64,000 nucleotides of DNA from Providencia sp. PROV188 (GCF_027595165.1 NZ_CP097291.1:1550001-1614000), one strand, 5' to 3'; counted from the first letter of the stretch, positions 1-9,962 are shown. Numbers and translations: made by a program. Notes: a model not told the origin generated them from the letters alone.

Positions 1-1
1 G

Positions 2-331
2 TATGGCACGCCGTATCACTATGGCGGCATGAGCCAAAATGGTGTGGATTGTTCGGGTTTTGTCTATCGAACATTCAGTGATCGCTTTGCGATTGAAGTC
101 CCGCGTACGACGGTTGACCAAACGCGTTTAGGTACGCGTATTGATAAATCGGATTTAATGCCGGGTGACCTTGTATTTTTTAAAACGGGATCAGGGGAAA
201 ACGGTCTGCATGTTGGGATTTACGATACTGATAACACATTTATCCATGCATCTACTAGTAAAGGTGTGATGCGTTCATCGATGGATAATAGCTATTGGCG
301 AAAAGTGTTTTGGCAGGCACGGCGCATCTAA
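2..331 (+). CDS. nlpC: NlpC/P60 cysteine peptidase lipoprotein NlpC (5' truncated by window edge)
   Basis: This is the C-terminal part of an NlpC/P60 endopeptidase, a family of cysteine peptidases that cut cell-wall peptides. The reading frame is open from base 2, upstream of the first ATG at 29, and reads YGTPYHYGGMSQNGVDCSGF. DCSGF carries the catalytic Cys, and the HVGIYD block supplies the His. The closing segment (HASTSKGVMRSS ... FWQARRI) closely matches what I recall of E. coli NlpC, a 154-residue lipoprotein. The lipobox and signal peptide lie outside the window. In E. coli nlpC lies a few genes before aroH, which fits this position. The ATG at 29 is internal and is not the true start. 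Confidence 0.9.
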   Translation, partial: YGTPYHYGGMSQNGVDCSGFVYRTFSDRFAIEVPRTTVDQTRLGTRIDKSDLMPGDLVFFKTGSGENGLHVGIYDTDNTFIHASTSKGVMRSSMDNSYWRKVFWQARRI

Positions 332-405
332 TTTCGCTTCATTCCTCATTAATTCTTCAGTGATTATGCTATCTTAGGAGCAAGTTTTGCTTTTAGGATA
401 GCCGA

Positions 406-1422
406 ATGTCTACATTACGTTTATTTATTTCTGAATCCTTCGATCCTTGGTTTAATTTAGCGGTTGAAGAAACCATTTTTCGTCAAATGTCAGCTGATCA
501 ACGCGTGATGTTCCTATGGCGGAATGCCGATACGGTGGTCATCGGTCGCGCTCAAAACCCATGGAAAGAGTGTAACACTCGTAAAATGGAACAAGATAAT
601 GTTCGATTAGCGCGTCGTAGCAGTGGTGGCGGGGCTGTATTTCAAGATTTAGGCAATACCTGTTTTACCTTTATGGCAGGGAAACCGGAATATGATAAAA
701 CCATTTCAACGCAAATTATTGTGGATGGGCTGGCAAAAGTCGGGATCCACGCTGAAATTTCTGGGCGTAATGATTTAGTACTCGAAACTGAAAATGGTCC
801 ACGAAAAATTTCAGGCTCAGCCTACCGTGAAACTAAAGATCGTGGCTTTCACCACGGTACTTTACTGATTAATACCGATTTAAGTCGTTTAGCAAATTAC
901 CTCAATCCTGATCCTAAAAAACTGCAAGCCAAAGGGATTACGTCAGTACGTTCTCGCGTTGCCAACTTAAATGAGCTAGTACCGGATATTTCTCATGAAA
1001 AAGTGTGCGAAGGGATCATAAATAGCTTCTTTAGTTATTATGGTGAAACCGTCGAACCGGAATATATTTCACCGGAAAAACTCCCTGATTTACCTAATTT
1101 TGCAGAGACATTTGCGAAGCAAAGTAGCTGGGAATGGAACTTTGGGCAAGCGCCTGCTTTTAGTCACATGGCGGATACCCGATTCCCATGGGGCGGTATT
1201 GAGTTTCATTTTGATATTGAAAAAGGCGTGATCACGCGCTGCCAATTTTTCACCGACAGTCTCGATCCATCGCCATTAGAATGGTTAAGTCAGCAATTGG
1301 TGGGGCAAGTTTACCAAACGGAAACCATCCGTCAGTTAATGAAACAAATGAAGACGCTGTGGCCCGCGTTGACGGAACAGTTTGCAGATTTAGAAAACTG
1401 GCTCGTTAACGAACTGAGATAA
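406..1422 (+). CDS. lplA: Lipoate-protein ligase A
   Basis: LplA activates lipoate with ATP and transfers it to lysines of lipoyl domains (E2 subunits, GcvH) in the cytoplasm, scavenging exogenous lipoate. The product has 338 residues, the same length as E. coli LplA. The [16 protein letters not shown] motif (here [12 protein letters not shown], about residue 70) forms the lipoyl-AMP pocket. GRNDL and [21 protein letters not shown] contain the conserved lysine of the catalytic loop. The small C-terminal domain begins around residue 250. An AGGA ribosome site lies 7-8 bases before the ATG. The gene stands alone between nlpC and a converging AraC-type regulator. The location differs from E. coli lplA, which is near serB. 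Confidence 0.96.
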   Translation: MSTLRLFISESFDPWFNLAVEETIFRQMSADQRVMFLWRNADTVVIGRAQNPWKECNTRKMEQDNVRLARRSSGGGAVFQDLGNTCFTFMAGKPEYDKTISTQIIVDGLAKVGIHAEISGRNDLVLETENGPRKISGSAYRETKDRGFHHGTLLINTDLSRLANYLNPDPKKLQAKGITSVRSRVANLNELVPDISHEKVCEGIINSFFSYYGETVEPEYISPEKLPDLPNFAETFAKQSSWEWNFGQAPAFSHMADTRFPWGGIEFHFDIEKGVITRCQFFTDSLDPSPLEWLSQQLVGQVYQTETIRQLMKQMKTLWPALTEQFADLENWLVNELR

Positions 1423-1447
1423 AAAAAGAGCCGATGATTATCGGCTC
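1421..1447 (-). terminator. Intrinsic terminator of the AraC/MarA-type gene
   Basis: GAGCCGAT-gatt-ATCGGCTC stem (1428-1447). On the minus strand it is followed by a seven-T run (1421-1427 as A on the plus strand). On the plus strand there is no T run, so it serves the minus-strand gene. It overlaps the lplA stop codon. Confidence 0.8.
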
Positions 1448-1505
1448 AAAATATAGATTTCGTTGGAATGGGTGTTTGAGGGTGTAACGAAAATCTAATG
1501 TGCGC

Positions 1506-1877
1506 TTAATGATGGCAATTGCAAGTCATAAAAGTTTTGCATTCTGGTAACTCACCCGCTTGACGGAATTTAGCAGGGGTAGTATCAAAATGTTTCTTGA
1601 AAATACGCGTAAATGTGGCTTGAGAGCTAAAGCCATATTGCAACGCGATATCTAGAATAGGTAAGTTGCCTTCACGTAATGATTTAGCGGCTTCTAGCAG
1701 GCGACGTTTACGAACATATTCGCCTAGCGTGCAGCCCTTAAGTTCTTTAAATACACGCTGCAAATGCCATTTCGAATATCCGCTTTTATCCGCGATAGTA
1801 TCGATTTTGATGCCTTCATTGCGTTGTAATTGGCTTTCAAGCCATCTAATGATTTCATTGACTACACTTTCTGACAT
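1506..1877 (-). CDS. Small AraC-family activator of the MarA/SoxS/PqrA-AarP type
   Basis: A stand-alone two-HTH AraC DNA-binding domain of 123 residues with no ligand-binding domain, like MarA, SoxS and Rob. In known members these activate efflux (acrAB) and reduce porins. In Proteus and Providencia the relatives PqrA and AarP raise resistance. The first helix-turn-helix holds SGYSKWHLQRVFKE (about residues 30-43). The second holds ALQYGFSSQATFTRIFKKHF (about 78-97), followed by the family motif TPAKFR. A GGTAGATATG context gives a reasonable ribosome site before the ATG. The unusual part is the last ten or so residues, C-x5-C-x-C-H-H, a possible metal or redox site absent from MarA and SoxS. 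Whether it is aarP itself cannot be decided without alignment. Confidence 0.85.
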   Translation of the reverse strand: MSESVVNEIIRWLESQLQRNEGIKIDTIADKSGYSKWHLQRVFKELKGCTLGEYVRKRRLLEAAKSLREGNLPILDIALQYGFSSQATFTRIFKKHFDTTPAKFRQAGELPECKTFMTCNCHH

Positions 1878-2291
1878 ATCTACCTCCTACTCTAGTAGGC
1901 TATTGTTCATTAATAACTAATAATAACTCATGAAATTATGGTCTATTCTTCCTTTTTTTCCGATATATCGATAGGCTAATCGTGCGGTTTTTGAATGAGA
2001 ATAACTATTGTTACGATAGTTTTCATTGAAATGCGAAAAACTAAACATACATAGATGAATGTTAATTTATCTTTTAATTCAATTGATTATGATTATTTTT
2101 CTGGATAAAAATAGCTTTATTTAGGCTGTTAATAGACTTATTCAAATTTATTGTTGGTGCTGTTCTATTTTATTAACCAAGTAAATTATTGAAATTTTAT
2201 TTGATGTTATTATGAACAAAATAACTCAAGGTAATATAACAATTAACAGGAAATTCCGAGGTAAATTGTTTTCTTAACAATAGTGCGATGT
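1878..2291. other. Intergenic region, no gene seen
   Basis: AT-rich spacer holding the promoter of the MarA-like gene. I see no reading frame with a ribosome site and no convincing marbox by eye. Confidence 0.5.
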
Positions 2292-2350
2292 ATTGAAAGG
2301 TTCATTTACCCATGAAATTTAAGATTGGGGTAAATGAACCTGATTTCAAT
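2292..2350 (-). terminator. Long hairpin downstream of the heme receptor
   Basis: A perfect 14-bp inverted repeat (2298-2311 with 2328-2341, AGGTTCATTTACCC / GGGTAAATGAACCT) separated by 16 bases. It is extended by attgaa / ttcaat across a two-base bulge. It lies just after the receptor stop codon, but its T-run is weak, so it may stabilise the 3' end as much as terminate. Confidence 0.6.
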
Positions 2351-2367
2351 ATGTAGTTACTTATTAA

Positions 2368-4494
2368 TTACCACTGATAATTCACATTCCAATAAAAATT
2401 ACGACCTTCCTGTGGTACGCCCATAGAAGAGACATAGTTTCTATCAAACGCATTCTTCAGGGTCAGGGTGGTATTTAGCCCTTTGACAAATTGGTCGGCT
2501 TTGTAGTTTACGTAAAAGTCATGTACGCCATAACCTGCATATTGAATCACTTCACGGTGTTTGCGATCTAACCCGTTCTCTGTATTTTGGTTCGATGATT
2601 GATATTGTGAGTTCCCCATGAATTTAGTTTTTGCGGTAAATTCACCGGACCAACCCACGTTGACGTCACTGTTTGCAATTGGTGCATTGAAACGCATTAT
2701 CAGTGTTTCAGGGCGAATGGCCGATAGGGAATAATGCGTATCATTTTCTCGCCCGTCAGTGATATTGTGGTTGATATTGAAGTCAAACCACTCATTTGAA
2801 TATCGAATGTGGCTATCAAACCCGGATATCGTCGCAGATGGAATATTCTCCAAGAATATTTGCGATGGGAACCAGTTTCCACTGACCTTCTTAAAATCAC
2901 CACTGGTCACGATGTGATTTTTTGACTTTGTATGGAAATAAGTTGAGCCAATTTGCAGTTCATCACCCTGCAAAACAAAATTATCAAAACTGAAAGTGAA
3001 TCCAGCCTCAACCGTTTTATTTGTCTCCGGTTTTAAATCGGGTGATGGGCGGAAATCAGAGACAAGACCGAGTAGGGGAACAGTAAAATGGTTAGAGTTA
3101 TTGTAGAGTTCAGAGAGACGTGGGGCACGATAACTTTCGGCATAGGATGAATGTAATTTGACCCAACTCGTTGGTGTGACGGTAGCGGCAAAACGCGATG
3201 ACCAATTATTGTGCTGCTGTTTGCCAACATTTTCACGTGCAGTTTTGTAATGGGTAAAACGGGTTCCCGCAGACAAAGTCACAGGCACGCTTTTTAAGCT
3301 TACATCATCGATTAACCACGCAGAAGCATTCGAAATCTCGGCTGGAGGGTAGCTTATAGCGTATTCATTAGACTTCTGATGTTGCTGAACATAATCAATT
3401 CCACTTTGAATATGGTGACTTATACGTGGCGTATGAATAGAAAAGTCATTAGAAAACTGACTTCCATAGGTGTATTGATTACGCGTTTCAGTGTCATAAC
3501 TGTATGACGTAAAAATGTTTGATTTTTTCTGTAAATCTAATTGTGAAAGATGAAGGTTGGTGTAATAAAGTGACCAATTTGCCTGCCAATTCAATGGATT
3601 ATCAGGTGTGAAATTTTGATCAATGATAATGTCTTTTTGTATGGTTTCCCTCTGATGAGGGGAGTTTTTAAATTTAGGTTGACGGGTGTCAATGACCTCG
3701 GGTTGCTTCAAGTCAATGGCATCATTGCGGTATTCTTTGTACTGCAAACCGATAGAATAGGCAGGAAGCGCATACCACGTTGTTTTGAATAACCAGTTAT
3801 GCACTGATTCTCGATGGTCATACTTATTGGAAACAGGCGATCCAGCTAGCTGTTTTTTCCGTTGGGTGTAACTGATTACGCTATCTAGTGGACCTAAACG
3901 CCCTAAAAGCGTGGCTCCCGCATGATAACTGGGGTCATTGCGATTCATTCCACCGAATAAACGACCACCAAATTTTCGGTCGGGCTTAAGAATATCCGAT
4001 GGCGTTAACGTTTTGATGGAAATAGTTCCAGCCAGTGCGCCGCTTCCATGTTGTACAGAAGACGCGCCTTTATGAATGTAAGTTTTGCTGATCAATGATG
4101 GATCAATGAAGGTGGCATCAAATAAGCCCGAATAAAAATCTTGGGGAACATTATCCACCATAATTTTTACGCCACGTGAATCGTAGCCTCGCATCTGCAC
4201 TGACTGCCCATAGGTACTACCTGCTCCAGTCACAAAAATGCCCGCTTGACCCTTTAACAAATCGAGAGCAGATGAGGCAGTTTGTTGTTCTGGTGCCGTA
4301 GTATCAATGACCTCAAATTGTTCGGCAACGGCAAATTTTTCGTTATTTAGAGGGGTAGTGGTTACGTGGATCACGTCGTTAGCGGCTAAGGTACTGAATC
4401 CAGTCATAGCAAGGGCGACGGCTAATGTTGATAAAGAAAATACTTTGCTGTGTGAAGCATCTGAAGTTGATGCTGATCTCAATGTAAACGCCAT
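2368..4494 (-). CDS. TonB-dependent heme/hemoglobin-type outer-membrane receptor
   Basis: An outer-membrane beta-barrel of 708 residues that would import heme using TonB energy. The signal peptide ends near residue 38 (FSTLAA), followed by NDVIHVTTTP, a likely TonB box. The plug covers roughly residues 60-170, with the canonical SVQMRGYDSRGVKIMVDNVP and YIHKGASSVQHGSGALAGTI. The heme-receptor signature is present: a FRAP-like box YRAPRLSELYN (about 452-462), a histidine just after it (NNSNHF, about 468), and an NPNL-like box SPDLKPETNKTVEAGF. The barrel ends with the aromatic residue W. No heme ABC transporter or hemS is adjacent, so this is an orphan receptor. A Fur box lies upstream. It is HemR/HutA-like; the exact substrate is inferred. 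Confidence 0.88.
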   Translation of the reverse strand: MAFTLRSASTSDASHSKVFSLSTLAVALAMTGFSTLAANDVIHVTTTPLNNEKFAVAEQFEVIDTTAPEQQTASSALDLLKGQAGIFVTGAGSTYGQSVQMRGYDSRGVKIMVDNVPQDFYSGLFDATFIDPSLISKTYIHKGASSVQHGSGALAGTISIKTLTPSDILKPDRKFGGRLFGGMNRNDPSYHAGATLLGRLGPLDSVISYTQRKKQLAGSPVSNKYDHRESVHNWLFKTTWYALPAYSIGLQYKEYRNDAIDLKQPEVIDTRQPKFKNSPHQRETIQKDIIIDQNFTPDNPLNWQANWSLYYTNLHLSQLDLQKKSNIFTSYSYDTETRNQYTYGSQFSNDFSIHTPRISHHIQSGIDYVQQHQKSNEYAISYPPAEISNASAWLIDDVSLKSVPVTLSAGTRFTHYKTARENVGKQQHNNWSSRFAATVTPTSWVKLHSSYAESYRAPRLSELYNNSNHFTVPLLGLVSDFRPSPDLKPETNKTVEAGFTFSFDNFVLQGDELQIGSTYFHTKSKNHIVTSGDFKKVSGNWFPSQIFLENIPSATISGFDSHIRYSNEWFDFNINHNITDGRENDTHYSLSAIRPETLIMRFNAPIANSDVNVGWSGEFTAKTKFMGNSQYQSSNQNTENGLDRKHREVIQYAGYGVHDFYVNYKADQFVKGLNTTLTLKNAFDRNYVSSMGVPQEGRNFYWNVNYQW

Positions 4495-4567
4495 TAGGAA
4501 ATCCTTTCCTGAGTAATATGATTCTGGCTACCGAGATAATAAAAAATATCAGAGGTGGCTTATAGTT

Positions 4568-4586
4568 AAAAACGAGAATCATTATC
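4568..4586 (-). promoter_or_regulatory. Fur box upstream of the heme receptor
   Basis: The 19-bp window matches the Fur palindrome (GATAATGATAATCATTATC) at 15 of 19 positions, including GAGAATCATTATC at 4574-4586. It sits about 75 bases before the receptor start, where it could cover the promoter. Iron repression is inferred. Confidence 0.7.
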
Positions 4587-4703
4587 GATAATAAAATGGC
4601 GGCATCAAGTATTTTTTGGTTAATAATACTGAGTTTTTCAAAATAAATAGTTAATTATTTCTTTAGATGAATGTGTTTGCAGTGAGTTATTTAGAGGGTA
4701 AAT

Positions 4704-4741
4704 GAAAATAAGCGCTTTAGATTGAAAATAAGCTAAAGCGC
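4704..4741 (-). terminator. Terminator of aroH
   Basis: The inverted repeat GCGCTTTAG (4712-4720) / CTAAAGCGC (4733-4741) is followed on the minus strand by a T-rich tract (TTATTTTCATTT). Confidence 0.7.
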
Positions 4742-4765
4742 AGGTGTCATTTTTGGATGAAAAGG

Positions 4766-5815
4766 TTATTTAAAGCGGAAGTTAACTGCGTCAGCCAGTA
4801 TTTCAATCAATTGTTCAGTGTCCTCCCAACCCAAACATGGATCGGTAATTGATTGACCATAAACTAGAGGCTGGTCTGCACAGATTTTTTGATTACCTTC
4901 TTTTAAGAAGCTTTCTGCCATCACACCACTAATTGCTGTTGAGCCTTGCTTAATCTGTTGAGCGATATCTTGCGCTACATCTAATTGGCGACGATGAATT
5001 TTCTGGCAGTTACCATGGCTGAAGTCCACCACTAAATGCTCAGCTAAACCAAACTCATTTAATTTTTCACAAGCTTGTGAAATGTACTGCGCTTCATAGT
5101 TAGGCTTCTTGCCACCACGCATAATGATATGCCCATGAGGGTTACCACTGGTTTGGTAGATTGTCATCTGTCCGCTCTTATCTGGTGATAAAAACATATG
5201 CTGCGCTTTGGCGGCACGAATAGCATCAATAGCGATATTGATATTACCATCGGTACCATTTTTAAAACCAACAGGGCAGGAGAGCGCTGATGCCATTTCA
5301 CGATGGATCTGGCTTTCGGTGGTACGAGCGCCAATCGCTCCCCAGCTAATTAAGTCCGCAATATATTGTCCTGTCACCATGTCGAGGAATTCAGTAGCGG
5401 TTGCTAATCCTAATTGATTAACTTCAATCAAAAGCTTGCGCGCTAAACGAATGCCGGTGTTCACTTGGCATGAGTTATCAAGGTGCGGGTCAGAAATTAA
5501 ACCTTTCCAGCCCACAACGGTACGCGGTTTTTCAAAATAGGTGCGCATGACAATTTCTAAGCGATCTTGATATTTTTGGCGTAACGTATTTAGCTTATTA
5601 GCGTATTCAATTGCGGCATCAATGTCATGAATAGAGCAAGGACCTACAATCACCAGCAAACGCGGGTCTTCACCGGATAGGATCTTTTCAATTCGTTTAC
5701 GTGACGCTGTCACGTTATCGGCGATTGCTTGGGATATCGGAAATTCCTCAGCGAGTGTTTGTGGCGTAATTAAACTGTCCACTCGCTGAGTTCGTAACTC
5801 ATCTGTTTTATGCAT
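4766..5815 (-). CDS. aroH: 3-deoxy-7-phosphoheptulonate (DAHP) synthase, Trp-sensitive type
   Basis: First step of the shikimate pathway: PEP plus erythrose-4-phosphate gives DAHP. The product has 349 residues (E. coli AroH has 348). Family blocks are LLVIVGPCSIHD, MRTYFEKPRTVVGWKGLISDP, ATEFLDMVTGQYIADLISWGAIGARTTESQ, SPVGFKNGTDG-type (SCPVGFKNGTDGN) and VDFSHGN. I chose the ATG at 5815 (MHKTDELRTQR) rather than the upstream TTG at 5827 because it matches the E. coli N-terminus (MNRTDELRT) and has GAG seven bases before it. It sits next to ppsR-ppsA as in E. coli, which is why I call it the AroH isozyme; feedback specificity is inferred from synteny. Confidence 0.93.
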   Translation of the reverse strand: MHKTDELRTQRVDSLITPQTLAEEFPISQAIADNVTASRKRIEKILSGEDPRLLVIVGPCSIHDIDAAIEYANKLNTLRQKYQDRLEIVMRTYFEKPRTVVGWKGLISDPHLDNSCQVNTGIRLARKLLIEVNQLGLATATEFLDMVTGQYIADLISWGAIGARTTESQIHREMASALSCPVGFKNGTDGNINIAIDAIRAAKAQHMFLSPDKSGQMTIYQTSGNPHGHIIMRGGKKPNYEAQYISQACEKLNEFGLAEHLVVDFSHGNCQKIHRRQLDVAQDIAQQIKQGSTAISGVMAESFLKEGNQKICADQPLVYGQSITDPCLGWEDTEQLIEILADAVNFRFK

Positions 5816-5951
5816 TTTGTTTCTCAAAACTTTTACTCGGCTGAGCCTTTTTGTACAGCCGTATTAGTGACTAAGGTCACAATAAACGAAACTGGCTCAA
5901 ATTCAAACCACCAACTTGGGTTGAATGAATAATTTTTTATATTTTATTTTG

Positions 5952-6812
5952 CTAAAAAATACGACGCTGTAATCCCATCGTATCAATCACTTTGGCTGAA
6001 ATTTCTTCAACAGAGTAGTTGGTAGTATTTAAGTAATTGATTTTATTCTGTCTAAATAGCGCTTCTACTTCAGCAATTTCAATACGACACTGGCGAAGCG
6101 AGGCGTAACGGCTATTTTCTCTGCGTTCTTCACGAATTGCGGCAAGGCGTTCAGGGCTGATAGTTAAACCAAAAAGTTTATGGGTATAGGGACGTAATGC
6201 GGCAGGCAGCTGTAAATTGTCCATATCATCGGCAGTGAATGGGTAGTTGGCGGCTTGTATGCCAAATTGCATCGCTAAATATAAGCTTGTTGGTGTTTTA
6301 CCGCAGCGAGAGACGCCAATTAAGATTACTTGAGCTTGTTCAAGGTTACGTAATGAAATACCATCATCATGAGCGAGGGTATATTCAATTGCTGCAATAC
6401 GGGCATCATATTGGTTCATATTTTGCATGGATAACCCGTGAGTACGATTGAGTTTTGGCTCCGGTTCTAACCCGACTTCTCGCTGTATTGGGGCGACCAA
6501 ACTTTGCACAATATCCTGACAAAATCCTGCACTTTGAGTGATGATTTCTTTCACTTCTGAGGAAATTATTGAATAAAACACCAGTGGACGAAGGGCTGTT
6601 TCAGCATAAATAGTGTCAATTTTTTGTTTAATTTCAAGCGCTCGTGCTTGCGTGGTAACAAACGGTAAAGTGTAAGAAATAAAGGATAATGGAAATTGAG
6701 ATAAGACGGCGTGCCCTAACGTTTCAGCTGTGATTGCGGTGCCATCAGAGATGAAAAAAACGGTACGTTGAACTTGGCTGGCATTTTTACTCATAGAATT
6801 TAATTCGCTCAT
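5952..6812 (-). CDS. ppsR: PEP synthase regulatory protein (bifunctional kinase/pyrophosphorylase, DUF299)
   Basis: PpsR inactivates PEP synthase by ADP-dependent phosphorylation of a threonine near the catalytic His, and reactivates it by Pi-dependent dephosphorylation. The product has 286 residues. The N-terminal block is [26 protein letters not shown]-loop [11 protein letters not shown] lies near residue 167, followed by [16 protein letters not shown]. The C-terminus carries [17 protein letters not shown] and [11 protein letters not shown]. It is divergent from ppsA, its substrate, exactly as in E. coli (ydiA). E. coli PpsR is shorter (277), so an internal start at MSKNASQV (residue 7) is possible. 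Confidence 0.95.
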   Translation of the reverse strand: MSELNSMSKNASQVQRTVFFISDGTAITAETLGHAVLSQFPLSFISYTLPFVTTQARALEIKQKIDTIYAETALRPLVFYSIISSEVKEIITQSAGFCQDIVQSLVAPIQREVGLEPEPKLNRTHGLSMQNMNQYDARIAAIEYTLAHDDGISLRNLEQAQVILIGVSRCGKTPTSLYLAMQFGIQAANYPFTADDMDNLQLPAALRPYTHKLFGLTISPERLAAIREERRENSRYASLRQCRIEIAEVEALFRQNKINYLNTTNYSVEEISAKVIDTMGLQRRIF

Positions 6813-7075
6813 AACTGGCTTCTTTTTATCGTATTTTTTCTGAGTTTTGGAAAATATTGTAAGTGAATAAACATTTAAAAATCATTTATGGGGGGAAGTA
6901 TAGACAAATTTTGAACAATTTTTAGAACAAAAAAATTTTATTAATTGATGGAACGATTCACCAGTCCATCTTCCCATAACGTCTGTGCTAGTCTATTCGC
7001 GAGGCGAATTTTCGCCAACGAGATTTTTTACGATTTGTTGTCTGTCACTAAATTGCTATAAAAGGATCGCTTTCA

Positions 7076-9454
7076 ATGTCCACAAATGGCCTTACTCCGT
7101 GTAATGTACTTTGGTATAACCAATTAGGGATGAACGATGTTGACCGTGTTGGAGGCAAAAACGCTTCCCTCGGTGAAATGATCACCAACTTGTCCGATCT
7201 TGGTGTATCCGTACCAAACGGTTTTGCGACAACCGCACAGGCGTTTAATGATTTTCTGGAGCAGAGCGGTGTAAACCAGCGTATTTACAACCTGCTAGAT
7301 GAAACGGATATTGATGATGTGAACCAACTGGCGGCAGCCGGTGCTCAGATCCGCCAATGGGTGATTGATACCCCATTGACGCAAGCATTAGAGCAGGATA
7401 TTCGTGAAGCTTTCCTTCAATTATCTGAAGGTGAAGCCGAAGCGTCATTCGCTGTTCGCTCATCAGCAACCGCTGAAGATATGCCTGATGCCTCATTTGC
7501 TGGGCAGCAAGAGACATTCCTCAACGTTCAAGGGATTGATGCGGTATTGGTTGCCATTAAACATGTATTTGCGTCGCTGTTTAATGACCGTGCTATTTCT
7601 TATCGTGTACACCAAGGCTACGACCATCGTGGCGTCGCGTTATCTGCGGGTGTACAACGAATGGTGCGTTCTGACCTCGCTTCTTCCGGCGTTATGTTTA
7701 CTATCGATACTGAGTCTGGTTTTGACCAAGTCGTGTTTATTACCTCCGCATATGGTCTCGGCGAGATGGTGGTACAGGGCGCGGTAAACCCAGATGAGTT
7801 CTATGTCCATAAACCAACCCTGCAAAATAATAAGCCTGCGATTGTACGTCGTACATTAGGCTCTAAAAAATTGCAGATGGTCTATGCCGACAGTAAAGAG
7901 CACGGTAAACAAGTGAAGATTGAAGATGTGCCAGAAGCACTACGCAATCGTTTCTCTTTAGCCGATCACGAAGTGGAAGAGCTGGCTCGTCAAGCTTTAC
8001 AGATCGAAAAACACTACGGTCGTCCAATGGATATCGAATGGGCAAAAGATGGTCATAATGGTCGTCTATATATTGTTCAAGCGCGTCCGGAAACCGTTCG
8101 TTCTAACCAACAGGTTATGGAGCGTTATAAACTGAAAGACCAAGGGCAGGTCTTAGTTGAAGGTCGTGCAATCGGTCATCGCATTGGCGCAGGTTCGGTT
8201 AAAGTCATCCATAACTTAAGTGAGATGGATAGAATTCAGCCGGGTGACGTATTAGTGACGGACATGACGGACCCCGATTGGGAACCTATCATGAAAAAAG
8301 CGGCTGCTATCGTAACAAACCGTGGCGGTCGTACTTGCCATGCGGCGATCATCGCGCGTGAGCTTGGTATCCCTGCCGTTGTTGGTTGTGGTGATGCAAC
8401 TGAACGCCTGAAAGAAGACCAAGATGTCACTATTTCTTGTGCTGAAGGGGATACTGGCTTTGTTTATGACGGTAAATTGGCGTTTGAAATCCACAGTTCA
8501 GAAGTGAACGACATGCCTGATTTGAACGTCAAAATCATGATGAACGTCGGTAACCCAGACCGTGCATTTGATTTTGCGTGTTTACCAAACGAAGGTGTCG
8601 GCTTAGCGAGACTCGAATTTATCATCAACCGCATGATAGGTGTTCACCCAAGAGCACTGCTAGAGTTCGATGCTCAGACGCCAGAATTACAAGCAGAAAT
8701 CCGCAATATGATGGTCGGCTATGACGACCCTGTTGAATTCTACGTTAGCAAGCTGACGGAAGGGATTTCAACACTCGCTGCAGCATTCTGGCCAAAACGC
8801 GTGATCGTGCGTTTATCTGACTTTAAATCCAATGAGTATGCCAACCTCGTTGGTGGCGATAAATATGAGCCGAAGGAAGAGAACCCTATGTTGGGCTTCC
8901 GTGGGGCGGGGCGTTATGTGTCAGATAGCTTCCGTGCATGTTTTGCACTGGAGTGTGAAGCCGTTAAACGCGTTCGTAATAAGATGGGTCTGACTAACGT
9001 TGAAGTTATGATTCCGTTTGTTCGCACAGTAGCACAAGCCGAGTCGGTGGTTGCTGAGCTGGCAAAACATGACCTGAAACGTGGTGAGAATGGCTTAAAA
9101 GTGATTATGATGTGTGAAATCCCATCTAACGCACTGCTAGCTGATCAGTTCCTTGAACATTTCGATGGCTTCTCCATTGGTTCTAACGACATGACTCAGT
9201 TAACCCTCGGTCTTGATAGAGACTCTGGTGTTGTATCTGAATTGTTTGATGAACGTAATGATGCGGTTAAGGCAATGTTGTCAATGGCAATTAAGGCTGC
9301 GAAGCGTCAGAACAAATATGTCGGTATTTGTGGGCAAGGCCCATCAGACCACCAAGATTTCGCACAATGGCTGGTGGATGAGGGCATTGATAGCTTATCG
9401 TTGAACCCAGACACAGTAGTGCACACTTGGCTAACAATCGCTGGAAATCAATAA
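7076..9454 (+). CDS. ppsA: Phosphoenolpyruvate synthase
   Basis: Converts pyruvate, ATP and water to PEP, AMP and Pi for gluconeogenesis. The 792 residues equal the E. coli length. Domains are an N-terminal ATP-grasp ([36 protein letters not shown]), a phosphohistidine swivel ([19 protein letters not shown], His about 422), and a C-terminal PEP/pyruvate TIM barrel ([17 protein letters not shown], catalytic Cys in ICGQGPSD about residue 752). AAAGGA precedes the start by ten bases. The divergent partner ppsR regulates it. Confidence 0.98.
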   Translation: MSTNGLTPCNVLWYNQLGMNDVDRVGGKNASLGEMITNLSDLGVSVPNGFATTAQAFNDFLEQSGVNQRIYNLLDETDIDDVNQLAAAGAQIRQWVIDTPLTQALEQDIREAFLQLSEGEAEASFAVRSSATAEDMPDASFAGQQETFLNVQGIDAVLVAIKHVFASLFNDRAISYRVHQGYDHRGVALSAGVQRMVRSDLASSGVMFTIDTESGFDQVVFITSAYGLGEMVVQGAVNPDEFYVHKPTLQNNKPAIVRRTLGSKKLQMVYADSKEHGKQVKIEDVPEALRNRFSLADHEVEELARQALQIEKHYGRPMDIEWAKDGHNGRLYIVQARPETVRSNQQVMERYKLKDQGQVLVEGRAIGHRIGAGSVKVIHNLSEMDRIQPGDVLVTDMTDPDWEPIMKKAAAIVTNRGGRTCHAAIIARELGIPAVVGCGDATERLKEDQDVTISCAEGDTGFVYDGKLAFEIHSSEVNDMPDLNVKIMMNVGNPDRAFDFACLPNEGVGLARLEFIINRMIGVHPRALLEFDAQTPELQAEIRNMMVGYDDPVEFYVSKLTEGISTLAAAFWPKRVIVRLSDFKSNEYANLVGGDKYEPKEENPMLGFRGAGRYVSDSFRACFALECEAVKRVRNKMGLTNVEVMIPFVRTVAQAESVVAELAKHDLKRGENGLKVIMMCEIPSNALLADQFLEHFDGFSIGSNDMTQLTLGLDRDSGVVSELFDERNDAVKAMLSMAIKAAKRQNKYVGICGQGPSDHQDFAQWLVDEGIDSLSLNPDTVVHTWLTIAGNQ

Positions 9455-9488
9455 TTTAATTATTCATTTTTAGATTGTTCATTATAAG

Positions 9489-9527
9489 AAGGTCGGTAAA
9501 TAATTATTATTTGCCGACCTTTGTTTA
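9489..9527 (+). terminator. Terminator of ppsA
   Basis: The stem AAGGTCGGTAAATAA pairs with TTATTTGCCGACCTT (one G-U), followed by TTGTTTATAT, 35 bases after the ppsA stop. Confidence 0.85.
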
Positions 9528-9796
9528 TATATAGAGACAACCTATTACAGCGATAGAATTAAACTCAATGTAAGTTTAATTTACGTAAATATTCATAATA
9601 TATTATTCAGATTTTCAGCAAAATAAAACTATAGTCTCATAAATGGATTCATTATTAATGTTAAATAAAAAGTTATTAAATAATTAAAACCATTAAATCC
9701 ATTACTCTAATTATGCGTAATTACGTATAGAGAGAGTAATTGGAATATTATATTAACTATGCAACAGAGAAGCGGAGTGTGGGGGAGATAGAGATA

Positions 9797-9913
9797 AAAA
9801 AAAAGCCTATCATGGGCTGACAGGCAAAGACTACACACAGCAATTTGGTTAAGTAAGTCACGTTAGAAATTAAATAACATAACTTATTAATTCGTTATCG
9901 AAGAGATATTAAC
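9797..9913 (-). ncRNA. rprA: Small regulatory RNA RprA
   Basis: Read on the minus strand, 9823-9845 gives AATTGCTGTGTGTAGTC plus TTTGCC. As I recall E. coli RprA, this is its conserved 3' half, the part that follows the rpoS-pairing region. It runs straight into a terminator hairpin GCCTGTCA-gcccа-type loop-TGATAGGC and nine Ts (A run 9796-9804 on the plus strand). An upstream AT-rich hairpin (around 9865-9890) resembles the first RprA stem. RprA activates translation of rpoS and represses csgD in E. coli. The locus between ppsA and ydiK is the E. coli location. An RcsB box lies upstream. The 5' end is my estimate and could be off by 20 bases. Confidence 0.87.
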
Positions 9914-9948
9914 AGGGATATATTAAACTGTTTAAATAAGTTAATCAC

Positions 9949-9962
9949 TCGGAACACTCTTA
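9949..9962 (-). promoter_or_regulatory. RcsB box of rprA
   Basis: On the minus strand TAAGAGTGTTCCGA resembles the RcsB consensus TAAGAATATTCCTA (11 of 14). It is centred about 45 bases upstream of the estimated rprA start, a normal position for activation by the Rcs envelope-stress phosphorelay. Confidence 0.65.

Noticed and set aside
4600..4765. Search for a hemP/ydiE homologue beside aroH
   Set aside because: No frame with the HemP pattern is present on either strand.
5862..5880. Palindromes TTAGTGACTAA and GTGACTAAGGTCAC upstream of aroH as a TrpR operator
   Set aside because: The centre is one base short of the TrpR operator and lacks CTAG half-sites; too weak to call.
7245..8494. Long minus-strand and alternate-frame open frames inside ppsA
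   Set aside because: They are shadows of the ppsA codon pattern with no ribosome sites or family features.
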